The translations under genes and the position numbers were made by a program. From contig BCKC01000010.1 in assembly GCA_001600455.1 (NCBI GenBank), positions 1,122,144 through 1,186,143 on the forward strand: DNA of 64,000 bases. Direction: 5' to 3'. The DNA is from Endocalyx cinctus (taxonomy: Eukaryota; Ascomycota; Sordariomycetes; Amphisphaeriales; Apiosporaceae). The notes beneath the pieces were generated by a model, which was not told the DNA's origin, did not search any database, and saw nothing but the letters and a program-made list of their open reading frames with translations. Of this stretch, positions 61,434-64,000 are shown in pieces (position 1 is the first letter of the stretch; every line of letters starts with the position of its first letter).

Positions 61434-64000
61434 ATGGCTGATCCGCTTAGCAATACCTCCAGTGCCGCCAGTGCCGCCGAGTTCTACTCGCTTCCAGGTA
61501 TGTTACTAGCGCCCGCTAGGCAGTGCCGCAAAGTTTTAGCTAGAGAGCTCTTCTAGCTGCAGGGACTAACGTTTTACCAAAGAACGCCCGGAAACACCAC
61601 CGAAGCCGACTTGTACTATTCCTTTCCGCCGCGATGACGGTTTTGTCGAACGTAAAACTATCCTCGAGCGAATTCATAAAGCATGCTCAGCACCAGCCTC
61701 ACGCGTGGCCCTGGTTGGGCTGGGAGGGGTCGGTAAATCACAATATGCCATTGAACACGCGTATCGAATGAGAGATATGTTTATAGAAGAAGGTAAAGAG
61801 ATCTGGGTATTCTGGATTTATGCCGAGACACGCGCGCGTGTTGAACAAAGCTTTAAAGATATCGCAGACCTTGTTAAGATCTCAGGCCGAAACCAGCCCA
61901 AGGCCGACATTTCAGAACTTGTTTACCAATGGCTTTGTAATGAACGGAACGGTCAGTGGTTGATAGTCTTGGACAGTGCCGACGATATTTCTGTTTTTTA
62001 TAACACCAACGAAAAGGCAAAGCAGACGACTACGGAGACGGAAAAAAGACCATTATCGACGTATCTACCACGAAGTCCGCATGGTTCGATTCTTATCACG
62101 ACAAGAAACAAAGACCTCGCTTATCGGCTCACGGGTAGTTATAGAAATATCGTCGAGGTCTGGCCGATGGACCAACACCAGTCCCTTGCAATTCTTTCCA
62201 AGAAGTCAATAGACCATTCGGATATGAACACCGCAATCAAGCTTGTAGAGGCACTCGAGTACATACCTCTGGCTATCAGCCAAGCGGCGGCTTATATACA
62301 TAGAGCGCCTCGTTGCTCAATTACAAAATACTTAGAAGAATTTCGAAAAAGTGAACGAAAGCAGACAAGCCTTTTAAGAAATGATGCCGGTGATCTTCGT
62401 GAAGACGGAAGCGCAAAGAACCCAATTATAACAACATGGCAAATCTCCTTCGAATATATCCGATCAAATAGACCATCAGCAACCGACTTATTATCCCTTA
62501 TGAGCTTTTTCGATCGCCAGGGCATTCTCAAATCGCTGGTGCGACCTTCTCATCAGAATCAAGCGCGCGGAGCCAATGCAGACGACGAAAGTATAAACTC
62601 TAACGAGGATACTGATGATGCCTTCGAAGAAGACATAGCAACTCTCACAGACTATTGTTTAATTAGCATAAACAAGGGAGGTGATGTCTTCGAAATGCAT
62701 GAATTAGTCCAATTAGCTACCAGAGAGTGGTTAGATTACCACGAAGAAAGCGAGAAGTTCAAGATACAATATATCAGTCGAATGGTCCAAGCGTTTCCGA
62801 CAGGAGATTTTCAGAACTGGGGTACTTGTCAAAAGCTATTCCCACATGCTGAAAAAGCTATATCCTACCGCCCAAACAACGAGGAATCACAGAAAGAATG
62901 GGCTCTATTATTGTACCGCAGTAGTTGGTACGCTATAGAGCAAGGCAGATATGCCATAGCAGAAATGATGGCAGAGAAGTCACAGGATATAAGAAAGAAA
63001 TTATTAGGACCCAAACATCCTGATACGCTAAACAGTATGGGTAATCTGGCCTTAACGTACCGGAAGCAAAGCCGGTGGAAGGAAGCTGAATCACTGGAGC
63101 TACAGGTGATAAAGACGAGACAAACGGTCTTAGGACCCGAACATCCTGATACCCTGACCAGTATGGTAAATTTAGCCTCGATATACTGGAATCAAGGCCT
63201 GTGGAAGGAAGCCGAATTACTGAAGCTATATGTGATAAAGACGGGTCAAATGGTCTTAGGACCCGAACATCCTGATACGCCGACCAGTACGGCGAATTTA
63301 GCCTCGATATACCGGAATCAAGGCCTGTGGAAGGAAGCCAAATTACTGGAAGTGCAGGTGATAAAGACGAGAAAGACGGTCTTAGGAGCCAGATATCCTG
63401 ACACGCTGACTAGTATGGCTAAGGCCCCTTCAGATCCATTCCAGCAGTTAAAAAGCGAAATTCATGCTACTGGGGCTCTCTCTGAGGCAACGTTCCACGA
63501 TTCTGGTATTAGCACGTCGATAGCTCAAGATGGCTCGAGGCAACTGATGAACTCCCTGAGCAAGGCCCCACGGGTGCACATCCCTGTGGTGGATGAAATG
63601 GACGAGACATCTGAACTTGCCACAATCTACTCAGATGAGTCCACTGGACAGAGAACCCAGAGCTATGAAGAAGATCTGGCTGATAGATTATATCGCCACT
63701 TATTGTGTTGGTCTACCGGCAAGGAAGATATTTCCAGAGTTTCTGGCTCCTTACCACGTATCCTGCAAATCTTTGCATTCAAGATCGCCAAAGATGGAGA
63801 AGATAATGATTATCAAAACATAGTGCGATTTCTGCTAAAGCATCGGAGGTGAGACTACTCTATTTTCTAAATCCTTTTACGTGTTCCCGTCTTATATTTC
63901 GCTTAGGTCTGTTGCCAACCGTGTTGAAACAAAAGCTCGGGAGGCATTTCAAGCTCTGGAGTCGGCGGAGGGGTCATTGCCAGCTGACAAGGAGTCAAGT
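61434..64000 (+). CDS. NLR-type protein, NB-ARC plus TPR repeats (partial at window end)
   Basis: Exon 1 is 61434-61497, exon 2 is 61583-63848, and exon 3 starts at 63907 and runs off the window; joins read SLP-ERPETPP and KHRR-SVANR. Intron 1 has a perfect ACTAAC branch site just before its CCAAAG acceptor. NB-ARC: P-loop GLGGVGKS (about 67-74), Walker B LIVLDSADD (about 148-156), and GSILITTRN (sensor/RNBS-B). An acidic linker of about 30 residues (NEDTDDAFEEDI) is followed by an HEL motif region. Then come about 3.3 TPR units of 42 residues (about 495-633) with LGPEHPDTL and NQGLWKEAE signatures. The tail (DSGISTS, later LYRHLLCW, LPRILQIFAFKIAK) resembles the C-terminal part of other fungal signalling proteins. 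Such STAND proteins act in heterokaryon incompatibility and non-self recognition. No classical effector domain precedes the NB-ARC. Confidence 0.93.

Noticed and set aside
61561..61566. CTGCAG acceptor for NLR intron 1
   Set aside because: Using it puts a TAA stop in the reading frame. The CCAAAG acceptor 17 bases later keeps the frame and is preceded by an ACTAAC branch site.

Overview
The window looks like nuclear DNA of a filamentous ascomycete (Pezizomycotina, probably a sordariomycete). The genes carry short GT-AG introns, several with a clear CTAAC or CTGAC lariat branch site just before the acceptor. The gene set is typically fungal: a fungal CP2/Grainyhead-like regulator, DHH1, a DHA1-type major facilitator, a NB-ARC/TPR NLR and a secreted CE4 deacetylase. 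Assignment below subphylum is inference. No bacterial operon, CRISPR array, rRNA or convincing tRNA was seen.

Layout. 1-10.5 kb holds three plus-strand genes: a secreted polysaccharide (chitin) deacetylase of 3 exons, a small unrecognised membrane or secreted protein, and a DHA1-family MFS exporter of 3 exons. From 10.5 to 25 kb the DNA is AT-rich and gene-poor, with one two-exon gene near 16 kb (possibly BTB-like), a GC-richer island at about 18.0-19.8 kb with two perfect inverted repeats, and long A/T tracts. From 25.1 to 28.0 kb, on the minus strand, lies the CP2 transcription factor; its first coding exon is only 14 nt. Then comes about 17 kb (28-45 kb) without a gene I can recognise. It holds stem-loops, microsatellites and a few exon-like scraps.

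From 45 kb the density rises: an epoxide hydrolase (minus), a TesB-type acyl-CoA thioesterase (plus), the DEAD-box decapping activator DHH1 (minus, with an apparent 1-nt frameshift in a T5 run), a J-domain membrane protein (plus), a phospholipase/carboxylesterase-type hydrolase (plus), a possible solo LTR, and a GFA/CENP-V zinc protein (minus). The window ends inside a plus-strand NLR-type gene (NB-ARC, then 126-bp TPR repeats) that runs off the edge.

Functionally this is an ordinary mix of housekeeping (DHH1, J-protein), regulation (CP2), secreted and metabolic enzymes, and one candidate heterokaryon-incompatibility or innate-immunity receptor. I found no gene cluster with a shared pathway. 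The points most worth a second look are the DHH1 frameshift, the NLR repeat structure and its missing N-terminal effector domain, the paired 5' splice sites in the thioesterase gene, the CP2 micro-exon, and several perfect stem-loops in the gene-poor stretches.
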